Assembly (NCBI GenBank): GCA_023374025.1
Contig: SIJG01000006.1
Coordinates: forward strand, 2,603,102-2,667,101
Direction of reading: 5' to 3'
DNA from: Heterodera schachtii
Lineage: Eukaryota; Nematoda; Chromadorea; Rhabditida; Heteroderidae
Length of the DNA: 64,000 nucleotides
Shown here one piece after another: positions 1 to 12,184 of this stretch. The notes under the pieces are model-generated. The model was not told the DNA's origin, made no database searches, and saw only the letters and a program-made list of their open reading frames with translations. Position numbers and translations under genes: made by a program. Numbering within the stretch: the stretch's first letter is position 1; the number at the start of each line of letters is the position of its first letter.

Positions 1-2521
1 GCGACCAAAGTTCCACATCAATTTTCAAAAATGAGAAATGATATTTTTTCCAAAATATATGTAATTAGGATTCAGATTTCCTAATTTTTCTCAAAATAAT
101 ACAGTGATTTTATTTTTTCTTTGCAATTTATCATATTTATTTCAGAAAGTACTTGGAAATTGCCCATAATCATAAAAAATTATTCATTCCAATTGAAAAA
201 TTTTCTTGCATTTTGTCAATTATAATCTAATTTTTTGCTAAATTTGAGTGAATGGTAACTCGTACAATAAAAATTTTACAAACTAAAGCATAAGCCTAGG
301 CCTAAGCAAGCCTAGGCCTAGCTTAAAGCTTAGGCCTAAGCCTAAGCCATTGTACTTGCCTTTGTCGATTGTCATAACACCCGAAATTTTATGCATTTAA
401 TTACTTGTTTTATGCTTTGACAAATAACGGAGTCGAAAAAACAATAAATAAAAATAAAAAACTTAAAATTAGTCGTTATTTAAGGTTGCCATTTTTGGGG
501 CATCCAAATCAACCTGAAAGAATGTCTTGATCATCTCAATGTAATTAGATTTCTAAACAATATCAAACGTTACATTCCCATTCAAAAACCTTGTTTGGCT
601 GGCAAAAAGCCTCATTAAAAAAAATTATTTCAAGTGTAAATTAATGATTTAAGCATTTTTAGTTAGCGTGATCGCTTTAGCATTTTTTGTCAGAAATCGA
701 AATGTTCTAAATTGGAAGTTTAGCCAACTTCTTAAAAAAAAAAATTCTAACACAGTATGGATAATTCCACATCACTTAAAAAGAACAATTCAAATTTTTT
801 AAAAGGAAGGCCGAAGAAGATATGCTCGCATATTTTTTTAATTAACAAAAAAGCTTTGAATTTCATTTAATTAAAAAATAGGTTAAAAATCTCTTTAAAT
901 TCAATAGAGTTAAACAGCAAAATTTTAAAAAAGTAAATTAATAAAAATTTATTCCTATATATTTAATATACATAAAAGATCTTTTTTCCATTTTTAAAAA
1001 GAATATTTCCCAAATATTTTGACATGTCTTTTAACAGATTTCATTCTTTATTTTGTATTTTTGCCGCATTTAAGTGCAATTTGTGTCGTTGGTTTGCTCA
1101 TAAATAATATCAAATTCATCAATTTTTTTCTTATTTCAAGATTTACTATTATTTTGGCATTTTTTCCGTAATATTTTTTAAATATTTATTTATTATTTTA
1201 GAAAAAATTCTCGATTTGACCGTTGGAAATTCTCATTAGTACAATAAACAAAATTTTGACTTTTCAAAAACTCCTAAAAAATTATGCCCAAAACTATGAA
1301 CTCTAAACTCAAATTTTTTGAATATATTTGGTTAAATTTTTTTTTTAAATTTTACATTCAGAAAATTCATGGTATATTAATAAATTAATAATACTTAAAG
1401 CTTTAAATGATATGAAATTATAAATTGCTAATTTTGGGTAATGCTCTGAATTTATTTTATTTCTTTTCATTTTCTTGTCCCTTGGCGGAATTTGAACTAA
1501 TTTTTTTACCTAAATTTTTAAGAAGATTTATTGAATTTCGAAAAAGTTTTCATGTAAACATTATTGCATAAATAGAAGCAGTCTGTGCAGGATTCTCGGA
1601 TTTGTTGATAAAATTTCTCTTTCTCTGAAGGGCTCTGATTTCAAAACTTTTTCAGATCAACCAAAATGAAATTATTTTTCGGGTTTGAAATCCTTTATAT
1701 CCAGCAGCACCATGATTTCTAATGAATTTGTTAAAAGATTGCACTTCAAATAGCCATTTTGGGTGGCTGGCTTGGTGCTAAAACAATTTTTTTCAAATCG
1801 AATAAAAGCCTGGCGATACCAATCGCACCGCCGAAAAATTTAAATTTTGAAAATTACAAAAATCAAAAGCTCATTCGAAAAATTGAAAATTTATTGGGGT
1901 TTGTTAACAGATCACTTTGAGCGAATTTTTTAAAGTAATTACTGAATTTTAATTATTTTTAAATTTGACTGGATATAAAAATTAAACATTTTTGGGAGAT
2001 TCGGCATACATGGAAAAGTGAGCTGGGTCGAACAAGATTTTTTCGAATGGTTCCGGGTGTAGGAGAGTGGTCGATGGTCAATTGACAATGGGAAGGAATA
2101 GAGGATTGGCCGCCGGGTAAATTTTAAAAAATTTTCCCCGTTTTCTTAGCAAACTGCCCAAAAATTACTAAATTTTTATATAAAAACAATATGCAATCCT
2201 GAAATTTTCAATTTATCACGTTGCACCTCTAACAATTATCATGAGTTCTTATGGAAGTTTCCGTCTTTCCAATTTTAATCCAAATTACGATTTTTAAAAT
2301 AATTATTTATATATTTAAATTTATTTCTCTAAATTAATCAATTTTTGTATTATTTGCAATATAATTGTTTCCTTATTTTCCATTGTCAATTCTCCCACAT
2401 GCGTGTGATTTGTCATGCCACAAATAACGTGGAATTATGCCATTTTTATTAATATTTTTTATTAATATTTATTTGCCAAATATGTCACAAAGTAATTCAT
2501 ATCCCACCATTTTCCAATTCC
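1..2521. other. AT-rich non-coding stretch upstream of gene A
   Basis: No exon, RNA gene or transposon protein is recognisable here on either strand. The sequence is very AT-rich with long A and T runs. The only structured piece is the telomere-like block listed separately. Confidence 0.6.
287..352. repeat. Interstitial telomere-like repeat (degenerate TTAGGC)
   Basis: The block is built from permutations of gcctaa and its complement, including gcctaagcctaagcc near its right end, mixed with cctaggcct palindromes. TTAGGC is the telomere repeat of many nematodes. The copies are degenerate and face both ways, so this looks like an old interstitial tract and not a chromosome end. Confidence 0.5.
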
Positions 2522-4561
2522 ATGTATTTTCCCTCTCTTTTGGCTTTCTGTTTTGCGTCGTTTGTCGTCGTTTTTGCCAAAGTCGCGAACCCCAACATCA
2601 GCAGCAACACTTCATTGAATGAAGCAGCAGAAGCATTCGGGGTGCAAAGCAGAAAAAATGCGCCGACTCGGAAATCGTACATGGACATTTTGCACAGTGA
2701 GGTGATCAAAAACGGAAAACATGGAGAGCAACAGCAGCAGAAGAAAGAATTGGAGGAGATGCTAAGTGCTGTGAGTGAATATGAAAAAGTGATCGAAGCA
2801 GCAGTGGGGGGGGACAACTCGGCACAGGTAATCACTCCGAATAGACGGCATTAAATTGACAAGATTTTGTGTTCCTATTTTATCAATGCGAATGACCAAT
2901 TATTACCAATGTTAAAAGGGCAATTAGGGGTAAGCCTTCTAACTCTAAAATGATTGCGAGAAAGTTGTCTTTGAAACTTAAAAATTTTCGGGTTTTTGAA
3001 CTTCGAGTTTTGCGTGAACAACTGAAATTCTTGGAAAATACACCCCCTAAAGATTTACAGCCCGGCCATGAGCCAGGAATACGAAGCACTAAAAGCACTA
3101 AATGAGAATGACAAGCCGATGGCCAATTTACTACACAAATTGTATAACAAAATCACAGAACTAAAGAATTCTATTGACAAAGGTAATTAGTTAAAAAGTT
3201 AAAATTTTAATAAATAGTGCCTAATTAAATATTACTAAAATCATTTAAAAATAATTTTTACTTCCAGAAGAATCACTACAAGGAGCCCTAATGAAGAGTT
3301 TCAAACATGAAATTAATGTAGCGGTCACCTTCTTGGCAAATCGTTGGACCATTTCATTAAATGAAACCAAAACGGAACAAATGAGTGTGGAGTATTTGGT
3401 AGCAGAGTTAGCCAAATTTTGGCAAAAGTTCAAAGGCAAAAATTATGAAAATTAAAATCAGTTAATTTCAAATAATTCATGAATAAATAAAATATGAATT
3501 AAAAAACAATTCAATTACATTTATAATCATTTAAGCCTCTGATGAACTCAATGAAAATAAATATAAGAAGCGCTTTCTCCAGCTGATGAAGGAGTTCGTC
3601 TCTGTTCAGTTGGACAACGGAAATGAAGTCCAAAAAAGTAAGCCACAATGCCATAATCAGAAATTAATTAAAATTCAAAATATAATCCAAGAAACTTATT
3701 TTCTCTTTTTCTTTTTAATCATTTATAGGCAGGGTTGCCAGATGAAAATTTTCAAAATCTTCGTTTTTCAAACAAATCACCATTTGGGGCTAAAAATCAG
3801 CATTTTGGAACATTTTTTTCGAATAAAAAATCAATAAAAATGTTTTTTCGGCGCGTTTTTCCAAAAACCTTTTGGGAACAAGGGCCCAGCGGTCCCGGTA
3901 GGCGCCGCGGGAAAAGTTTTGAAAATTTGAGTGCAGTTTGTTAACAGATTTTCACAAAAAAATGACAAATTTTTGCGATTTTGAGTCAATTTTTAAGGGA
4001 AAAAAAGTTTTTGGGGTACGGCGGTGCAGTTAGGCGCTGCCGGGGTAAAAATAAAAATTTTACCATTTTTTAAACAGATTTCCATCGAAAATTGGCAAAT
4101 TTTGCTAAAATTTTAAAGGATTTTGCGGGGCCGACGGTGTCGATAGGCTAAAAATGGCCATTTTTGAGGATTTTTTCCAAAAAATCAGCAAATCATCTCA
4201 AAAATAAAATCATCATTGACCTTTTGAAATCAGCAAAATGATGGATAAATCATCACATCTGGCTATCCTTTTTATAGGCCTCCCTCCTATCTTTTTGATC
4301 TAATTTCGTGACAACAAAAATGCTTCCAAACTCCATCCAACAAATGGGATAGGATTCGGAAACTGTCTTTTTGTACATGGTTTTAAGCAATTCTTTCAAA
4401 CATTCACAGAGCGTCATCGGCGCCGCCGTCGCGGAGAAAACGGAAATTGGGGTCCGATGATTGGCGTTGGGGTTTTTTTAGTTGTGCTTCTCGTCGGTCT
4501 TGCAATTTGTAACATAAAGAAAGGGCGACAGTCATCAAACGGAGGCGGGAGCAATGTTTGA
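2522..4561 (+). CDS. Gene A: predicted secreted or single-pass membrane protein, tandem paralogue of gene B
   Basis: Function unknown. Proposed exons are 2522-2827, 3077-3182, 3268-3435, 3536-3637 and 4410-4561 (277 aa). The start gives a signal peptide (MYFPSLLAFCFASFVVVFAK). The middle is helical and charged. The last exon encodes an Arg cluster (RHRRRRR), a hydrophobic segment (MIGVGVFLVVLLVGLAI) and a short Gly/Ser-rich tail. Intron phases 0,1,1,1 equal those of gene B, and exons 2-4 align with it (compare EYEALKALNENDKPMANLLH with DEFEALKCFSTNNKPIAVLM). Intron 3 would need a GC donor (AAAG|gcaaaa). Otherwise exon 3 runs to a stop at 3453-3455, followed by AATAAA near 3482, giving a shorter form without the membrane segment. 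Intron 4 carries a MITE. The Arg cluster before the membrane segment argues against simple type I topology, or could be a cleavage site. No known family was recognised. Confidence 0.6.
3730..4270. mobile_element. hAT-like MITE in intron 4 of gene A
   Basis: The ends are imperfect inverted repeats (CAGGGTTGCCAGATG at left; the right end complements to AAGGATAGCCAGATG). They are flanked by an 8-bp direct repeat, tttatagg, at 3722-3729 and 4271-4278. An 8-bp target duplication and a CAGGG end are typical of hAT elements. The interior holds no transposase. It contains short GC-rich blocks such as ggcgccgcggg that recur elsewhere in the window (6100, 36430, 41150). Confidence 0.7.
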
Positions 4562-4565
4562 AACA

Positions 4566-5072
4566 TATGAGGAGGAGGAGAAGAGAGATAGAGATAGAAA
4601 GAGGATGGAGAGAGAGAAATAGCGAATGAAAGAGCATGGAGAAAAAGAGCATGGAGAGAAAGAGCATGGAGAAAAAGAGCATGGAGAGAGAGAAATAGCG
4701 AGTGAAAGAGCATGGAGAGAAAGTGGATGGAGAGGAAAATAGCGAGAGAAAGAGGATGGAGAAAAAGAGGATGGAGAGAAAGTGGATGGAGAGGAAAATA
4801 GCGAGAGAAAGAGGATGGAGAGAAAGAGGATGGAGAGAAAGTGGATGGAGAGGAAAATAGCGAGAGAAAGAGGATGGAGAGAAAGAGGATGGAGAGAAAG
4901 TGGATGGAGAGGAAAATAGCGAGAGAAAGAGGATGGAGAAAAAGAGGATGGAGAGAAAGAGGATGGAGAGAAAGTGGATGGAGAGGAAAATAGCGAGAGA
5001 AAGAGGATGGAGAAAGAGGATGGAGAGGAAAATAGCGAGAGAAAGAGGATGGAGAAAAAGAGGATGGAGAGA
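4566..5072. repeat. Purine-rich minisatellite downstream of gene A
   Basis: Tandem variants of gaaagaggatggagagaa, with longer periods ending in ggaaaatagcgaga, start directly after the gene A stop codon. The long open frames on both strands here are by-products of a short repeat without stop codons. Confidence 0.85.
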
Positions 5073-6447
5073 TGATCAATTGACTGGGGGTGAAATTTTG
5101 GTGCTGAGCCGTTATAAAAAAAAAGTCATCAAAGGAAAATTTTGAACAAAAAACTTCCCATAACTTTGCTCAAACCCAACTAAAATTTTAATTCTTAATA
5201 TCATTCGATAGCCCTAAAGTTCTCTATTAGGCTGCAAAATTTCAAAAAGTTTCGTCAAGTTTAAACAAAGTTATGGCCAAAAGCACGCCAGGAAACAGGT
5301 TTTCAAACATTTTTGGCCATACCTTTCTTGAAAATTAGCGAAATTTTTTGAAATTTTGCAGGCTAGCATAAAAGACTTAGGGCTACCGAAGAAATCAAGA
5401 TTTCATAATTTTGTTAGTTTTAAGAAAGTTTTAATAAGAATTTTTGATGATCAAAATTATTTTATTTCTAATTAATTTCGTTATAATTATTTTCATTTTT
5501 TCTTTCTTGCTTAGCCCTACATGTTTTCTGCTAGCCTGCAATTTCAAAAAATTCACTAACAAATTTTTTAAAATTTTGTACAAATTTCTTACGTATTTTA
5601 TTAAAATTTACAAAAATTTTGTCGGCACCGCTGGGCCCGATTGTACCAATTTTTTTTTGAAAATTTGACCAAGAAAATGCAAACTTGTCATTTTTTTTCG
5701 CAAAACCGCTACAAATTCTTACTTTAACAAGTAAAAGGTAATTTCAAAAATATTTGGGTAAATTTCTATAATGAAAATTATGTAATTTTAATGCGATTGT
5801 TAACAGATTTTCGGAAATCGAAAATCGAAATTAAAACCCAAAAACATCGGAAACCTACCTAATACCAAGGTGCGGATCTGTTCTGATTTCTCAGAAATGT
5901 GATTTCGGGGTAACGACCAAATTTTGTTCTGATTTCTTAAAATTCTTCAAAAATTGGTAATTTTGTGGCGTAATGTCACTCCTTAAAAATCCTTTGTTTT
6001 CTTAAAAAATGGCTCAAAATCACAAAATTTGGACAATTTTTGGACAAAATCTTTTAACAAATATACTCAAATTTTCAAAAATTTGCCCGGCGGCGTCTAT
6101 CGGCACCGCCGACCTTCCGCCCCGCTTGTACACAAAAAGTCTGAAAAAATGCGCCGCAAAAAATTCTTAAAAATCTATTTTTTTTTGAGCAGATTGCATT
6201 TAAATGTACGATTGGCTTATTTCCTCACCAAAATTGTTAAAAATGACCATATGAGGCTAAAAATACGAAATTTGATATTACATTAATTGATTAAATTGTT
6301 ACACAAGCAATTTTAAGCTATTTTGCAAAATGTTCTGATTTTTTACCCCAAAATCTGATTTTTTGGGCTCGATGTTCTGATTTTGAAAAATTTTCGATTT
6401 GCACCCTGATATAAACCGAGAATTACGTAGAAAAATCACTCAATTTA
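5073..6447. other. Non-coding region with MITE-like sequence
   Basis: No gene was seen. 5866-6408 has inverted ends (CAAGGTGCGGATC at left; the right end complements to CAGGGTGCAAATCG) and a ggcggcgtctatcggcaccg block, so it is probably a MITE; a clean target duplication was not found. A related fragment lies at about 8090-8217. Confidence 0.45.
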
Positions 6448-7367
6448 CTAAATATGCAATAACAACGACAAATCTAAGTTGACCAAATATTTTGAAGAAG
6501 CATTTGCTGACCCGTCTCCGATGTTGTCCTCATCATTCATTTGAATGCCAATTTGATTCCACTGATGACGACGACTATACCAGCCAATCGGCCTCCTCTT
6601 CCCATTTTCCCATTTGTCCGCGTCACGCACAATTGGACAACGGATCAGCAGAAAATAATGGCTATTGTCAGTCCGCTTCAACGTCAATTGTTCACGAGTC
6701 AATTCGTTGGTCAGCACAAAGTCAGCAAAGGACGACGGACGAAACCAAACAATGACAATAAAATTGGCGGGAGATGAAGCCGAGGCAAATGCCTAAAATA
6801 TGGGAAAATTGGTTAAGAAATACGAACTTTTCGGTTGGGGAGGGGCACGAAAACCAAAAGTTACCAACTTTTACGGTTTATATGGCCCAATTAGGGATAA
6901 AATTTTTTTACAACGGACTCCAAAAAACGTAAAAGAGCCAAATAAATCAATTCGAAATCACCGCTTTGAAGTCTTCAATCTTCGACGGCAAATTCACACC
7001 ATCCAAGTGCCACGCACATCTCAACACCTTTGGCACATTGTCGGGACGGGCAGTGAAAAGCACCGCTTGCCCCTCCGATGCCATGGCACTGTCATCGCAT
7101 GGGAATTCGATGAAGAAATTGGTGATATGGATAGTGAGAACGCGAATTGATGGACAATCATTGAGAATTGACGGGACAAATTTTCGCAAACGGTGGAAAA
7201 ATGTGGCGGACAATTGGATGGCACAAATGTTTGTCGCGATCATTGGCCAAATGTTGTGCAAAATCAATTCCAGGTCCTTGAATGTATCGATGGTCAAATT
7301 AATTGGACGGGCGGCGAAAAGTGGGCGAAAATTGCCGAGAAAAGCGATGGAATTGTTGTTGAAGAAT
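6448..7367 (-). CDS. Member of a cyst-nematode-expanded family (F-box-associated-like), partial
   Basis: Two minus-strand exons fit in phase 0: 7367-6962 (acceptor ttttcacag, donor GCG|gtgatt) and 6792-6448 (acceptor attttag). The second exon has a conserved-looking core: LTNELTREQLTLKR, then FLLIRCPIVRD, then NIGDGS. From memory, proteins with this pattern (ERLTLKR, LLVRCPIERDEDKW, IGDG) form a large family in Globodera and Heterodera, often annotated as F-box-like. The N-terminal exon(s) are not seen, because the exon at 7367 starts in phase 2. The stretch after DADKW is out of register with the copy at 7529-7834, suggesting compensating indels. It may be a decaying gene. The specific function is unknown. 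Confidence 0.45.
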
Positions 7368-7528
7368 CTGTGAAAAATGTTGGAATCGTTTAACAAACAA
7401 ATAACCCCAAAAAATCATCAATTTCACTTCATTGAAATGGCTTTGAATCCGACGACTTTCTTTGGCAACGGCTTTTGCGGAATTTGCTTTCATTTCGTAT
7501 TTCTTTAACCAATTTTCCCAAATTTCAG

Positions 7529-7834
7529 GCTTTTGCCAGTGCTTCTTCCTCCGTCAATTTCATTGTCGTCATTTGTTTTCAGTTGTCTTTTGCTGACTCC
7601 GTTGTGCCATTTGATCTGACAAATGAATTGACTAGGGAACAATTGGCGTTGAAAAGGATTAACAATAGCCATCGTTTTCTTCTGATCCGTTATCCAATTG
7701 CGCGAGACGAAAGCAAATGGACAAAATGGGAAAAGGAAGCGATTGTCTGGCTATTTTGTGATCAATGGGATCGAATGAGCATTAATACTTATTATGAGAA
7801 TGCCATCGGGGATGGGTCAGTGAATGATTTTTAA
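7529..7834 (+). pseudogene. Truncated inverted copy of the same family (C-terminal exon only)
   Basis: The exon opens after aatttcag at 7528 with GCT TTT GCC, matching the start of the minus-strand exon at 6792. It reads FDLTNELTREQLALKR, FLLIRYPIARDESKWTKWEK and AIGDGS before a stop. No upstream exon exists on the plus strand, because the minus-strand copy begins less than 170 bp away. This is a head-to-head, 5'-truncated copy, probably a pseudogene fragment. Confidence 0.5.
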
Positions 7835-8240
7835 TAAAAATTCAAATTTATTGCGTTTCGGTTTTTAGACTTCTTAATGCAACTCCCGGCTCAAGTGATC
7901 AGCAGAAATGAATGAAATGAATGATTTGCTGAGAAATGGTCGATCAATTTGAATTGCTGTGTAGGACATGATTTGACGTTTATAAAATTGTTCTTTTTGT
8001 TACAGTGATCACTGATCACAAATTGTATTATACAATATATGTGCATATTGCCTTTAGGATAAATTTAGTGATTTTCTGAAACAGTGTTTGTTGTTTTCTT
8101 AAAAATTGGCTCAAAATCACAAATCAAATTGTTAAAATGTTCTGATTTTTGGCCCCAAAACCTGATTTTTTTTGGTCCGATGTTCTGATTTTGAAAAATT
8201 TTCGATCCGCGCCCTGCCAAATACCGTAACAGGACGGTTC

Positions 8241-8566
8241 GGTGCCAGCCCAAGTTTTGGACTACAACTTTTTTCATTGTTGACCAAATCTAACAATCTT
8301 GGTAGCATTGAAAGCCCTTCACAAGCTCTATTAGTCTTACAAAAAACAAAAAAAAAATTTTAGCTTCTAAAAAATTTATTAAGAAAAAACTTCCAAAATT
8401 TTGATTTTTTTTTGTTATTTCATGTTATAACTTTTTTGGTAATTGTCTAATCGATAAGCAATAGGTTAGGAAAAGCTTCTAAACCTATAAAGCTTTCGAA
8501 TGATACTAAGATAATTAGATTTGGTCAACAATGAAAAAAGTTATAGCCCGAAAACTGGGCTGGCAA
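8241..8566. mobile_element. Foldback MITE
   Basis: The left arm (from ggtgccagcccaagttttgg, through cattgttgaccaaatct) recurs inverted at the right (agatttggtcaacaatg, then tgggctggca). A related copy starts at 63838 and runs off the window end. No protein is encoded. It resembles a mobile foldback family. Confidence 0.55.
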
Positions 8567-8633
8567 TGAAACTGCTGGCAATGAACCCTCCCCTACCGGC
8601 CAAATACACACCCTAACAAATAAGTATTATTAA

Positions 8634-9146
8634 TAGGGCTTCTTTTTTTAGGCACAAAAAATCGCGAAATAGGCACCTAAAATAGGCAGAAAAAATCGCA
8701 AAATAGGCATTAAATAGGCACAAAAATCCTCGAATAGGCACTAAAATAGGCAAAAAAATTTTTATATTATTATTAACGCTTTTTAGGTATTAAAACAAGT
8801 AAAATTAATTTAAAAAATTATTTTGCTTATATTTCAATTGTTTTAAAGTTGTTTTCGATAAAAAATAATTTTTTAAACCAAAATTTTATGAAGAAAAAAT
8901 AATTAATTTTTGGGGAAGAATTTTTGTGAAAATTTTTTTTCATTAGGGGTGTATTTTCTGAAATTTTTTCGGGTCGATTCTTGGGGGGTGTATTTTTCAT
9001 TTTTATTCATTTTTGGTAAGGATTTTTCCGAAAATTCTGAAAAAAGCCAAAAATGGCGAAATAGGCACAAAAATAGGCAAATAGGCATTAAGCACAAAAA
9101 CCCCGAAATAGGCAAAAATAGGCATTATAAAAGTCATAGACACCCC
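8634..9146. mobile_element. Dispersed 'aggca' repeat, copy 1
   Basis: Repeated aaataggcacc/aaataggcaaa motifs at both ends flank an AT-rich centre, ending near ggcattataaaagtcatagac. Copy 2 at 53463-53946 shares the ends and internal motifs. It is non-coding. No target duplication was identified. Confidence 0.45.
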
Positions 9147-9513
9147 AAATAAAGCGGAAAACGCGTTTTTTCGTGCTTATAAACAAACTTCTTTCCATGG
9201 TAATCCGTAATAAATTTTTTTTACAAAATGCTTAAAATAAAGCTCTAAAAAAGCTTTTTTTTCTATATTAAGCTTAATCAATATTTCTTTCTTTTTTTTT
9301 GCAAAATTTTTATAATTTTTTTTTTGTAAACACAATATTTTTCTAAACATTCTATTGTCTTCTATTTTATTGTGCGTCATTTAGTCATTTCAGCAATACA
9401 AATGAATTATTCCCCGATTTTATCTTTTTTATAAAATGCAAATGTATAAGAAAATATTCATTTAGAATAAATTTTTATTTAGAAAATATTATTATTAAAA
9501 TTTATTTAGCCGA

Positions 9514-12175
9514 ATGGTCTTTTTCACTCTTTTGGCATTCTGTTTGGTGTCCTCATTTGACTCCGCTTCTGCCAAAGCCCAATCCGTTAACAATTCGGTG
9601 CGAAAGGATGAAATCATCGGCAAAGGTCCAACCAGCAGCAAAAATGGGCTGTTGAAAATGTGCATGGACAGCGGACTGATCAGCAACGGAAAGGCCGGAG
9701 ATGAGGCGGAGATGGATGGTTTGGTTGAGCTGTTGACTGAGCTGGACGAGCATGACAGCGTAATCCAAGCAGCATTGGCCAACCCGACAAAGGTGGTAAA
9801 ATATCGTAGTGATAGCAATACCGTAATTAGTGAGTGATAAATAATGACATGGTCTAATAGCATATTAGCAGGGTACCGATTTTTAGTAGTTTAATTATAT
9901 TTATACAGCTTGTTTTGATGAGAAACGCAAGAAAAACATTTTTTTATCCCGGAATTAATCGTTTTAACGTCACTATTCGGCACACGGAATAGGAATTAAT
10001 GATATTTTCCGTCACTATCGGATTAAGAATCGGACATTTAAAATTTTCGAAATTAATCCCTAATTTTAAAAGACCAATTTTCTTTCGAACAAGTGAATAA
10101 AAAGAATTTTTTTTTTTTTTTTTGCTTTACTTCACGAAACATGAAATCATTTACTTATTAATTATCAGTTTTTTGCCATTTTCGCCATTATTTATAACTC
10201 ATATTTTGAATTTGTAACTAAAAACTGCACCCAAACTTATTAGTCATTGGAAAGTTAAATTAGTCATTGGAAAGTTAATAAAGATATGAATGAGAATATA
10301 CATTCTTCACATATAGCCATAATGACATTACCATCCCATATTTATTTATAAGAATTTTTTAAGAAATTCTCATCAACAAATAAATCTTTGGTGGATGAAT
10401 TTGAGGCCTTAAAATGCTTTTCAACAAATAACAAGCCAATTGCTGTTTTAATGCATAAATTGCATAACTCTGTTAGCCGAGTGAAGACTTCACTTAATGA
10501 GGGTGAATTAATGAAAATAAATTATGCAAAATTATTATAACATATTAATTTAAATCAGGGGCGTATCGGAGGCCTGATCATCACATAAATAAATGTCAAA
10601 TGCATTTAATTAATAAAGAAAATTAACATTTTGTATAAAAAAGTAAATAAATAACAAATTTCATAAGGAATTAAAATTTGTTCAAAAATTACAATTGAAT
10701 ATGCTAGCAACAATATTAAACTTTTTAATTCGTTTACAGATGCTTCCATTCAAAATTCCATAATGCATGGTTTAAAGAATGAAATTGATGAAGCGGTTAA
10801 AAGTTTAGCAATTCATTGGCAAATTTCATTGAAAGAAATTGTGCCGAACAAAAAAGAGCCGAAAGAATTGTTGAAGGAATTGAAAAGTTTTTGGAACCAA
10901 TTTAATGGCCAAAAGGGCGCCAATGGAGACAAATGTACTGTAGTGTTAATGAATGGGCCCAGATTAATATTTTATAAAAATGTCAAAATCTCTAAAGAAA
11001 AATTATGAAAAATTATTAAAAAATTTACGAGAAATTTAAAGGAAAAAGTTTGTATGGAAAAATAAACGATAAAAAAATTTAATTAGTCAAAAATTTATAA
11101 AATAAATTAAATAAATTTTACATTATAAAAGAATTATTTTATTATTTTAATTGGTTTTCCAAATTTCCCCCTGTTTTTCAAAACTTTCGAAATTTTAAGC
11201 GGAAGAAAAGCAAAACGAAAGCCATTACGAAAAGCGTCTGCTGAAGCTGATGGCGGATTACTCTGTTTGTTTGAATGGATTTGATAAGCCAAAAAATGGA
11301 AAAAGTTAGTCATTTTCTTTATCAATTGTTCACTTCTCAAGATGAATTCTTGAAAAGTTCCCTAATCACCTGTGAGAGTTAAAATATGATTAGATTCAGT
11401 TTCTCTATTTTTTTTGACCTTACTTAGGGCAACGCCAGAAAAGCAAAAATGTCCTGCGCTGCCATTAAAGCTAGGAATTTTGAAAAAGTCGGGATTTGAA
11501 ACCGTGCCAGGACGGAATTACCGAGATTAAAATTAAGATATTACAGGGACCCTACTCCTTTTCGGGCGCTAGGTGCCATTAGTTATGCTCTTCCATCGAC
11601 ACCAACCAAAGCAAAAAAAAAAAAAAAGCAGTAACAAATTCATAAGGAAGGTTTTAAAGCCACTGGAAAATTTAAAAATTTAATATAAAATTTTCTTTCA
11701 TGGCAATTTTTCTTTTAATTAAAATATTGAAAGAATAAGAAACCATAATTTATTCTTCCCGTCAGAGAACATTAATTTTGAATTTGTTTTTCTACTTTTT
11801 GTCATTTTCACAGAACGCCGACGACGACGCGACGATGGGAGTGGATGGTCGAAGAAAACAATTTTCTTCTTGTTGATATTAGCTGTCGTTGTAATCTTTC
11901 TAAGCTTTGTGCTCGCCAAGGTGAACCACTGTCTGTGTGACCCTCGTGGTGATGGTAATGACCACAAAGGACACGACAATAGTGATAGTGATGGTGACCA
12001 AAGTCGTGACATTGAAATTGGCTCCCCTTCTGCTGGTGAACATCGCCCAGCGGCGGCACGACGCGGCGGCGCCGGTGCCAATTCGGGGAATGAAAGCGAC
12101 CACAGCGTTGAACAGGTATTAATGGCTCACGGAAAATGCGTCAGGGGGAAAGGCGTCAGTGATACAATTTTTTAA
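9514..12175 (+). CDS. Gene B: predicted secreted or single-pass membrane protein, tandem paralogue of gene A
   Basis: Function unknown. Exons are 9514-9792 (or 9795), 10364-10502, 10740-10934, 11200-11304 and 11814-12175, about 359 aa in frame. It starts with a signal peptide (MVFFTLLAFCLVSSFDSASA). Exons 2-4 encode helical, Lys/Glu-rich sequence aligning with gene A. Exon 5 gives RRRRRDDGSG, a hydrophobic run (TIFFLLILAVVVIFLSFVLA), then a long Asp/Ser/Gly-rich tail that gene A lacks. Intron phases are 0,1,1,1, all GT-AG. AATAAA lies 2 bp after the stop (12177-12182). The 3' exon choice rests on phase agreement with gene A. The tail is acidic, with DPRGD and DNSDSDGD stretches. No known family was recognised. 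Confidence 0.65.
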
Positions 12176-12184
12176 AAATAAAGT

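Noticed and set aside
4404..5145. Long frames on both strands (Ser/Leu/Pro-rich minus, Arg/Lys-rich plus)
   Set aside because: They are translations of a purine-rich minisatellite with no splice or domain support.
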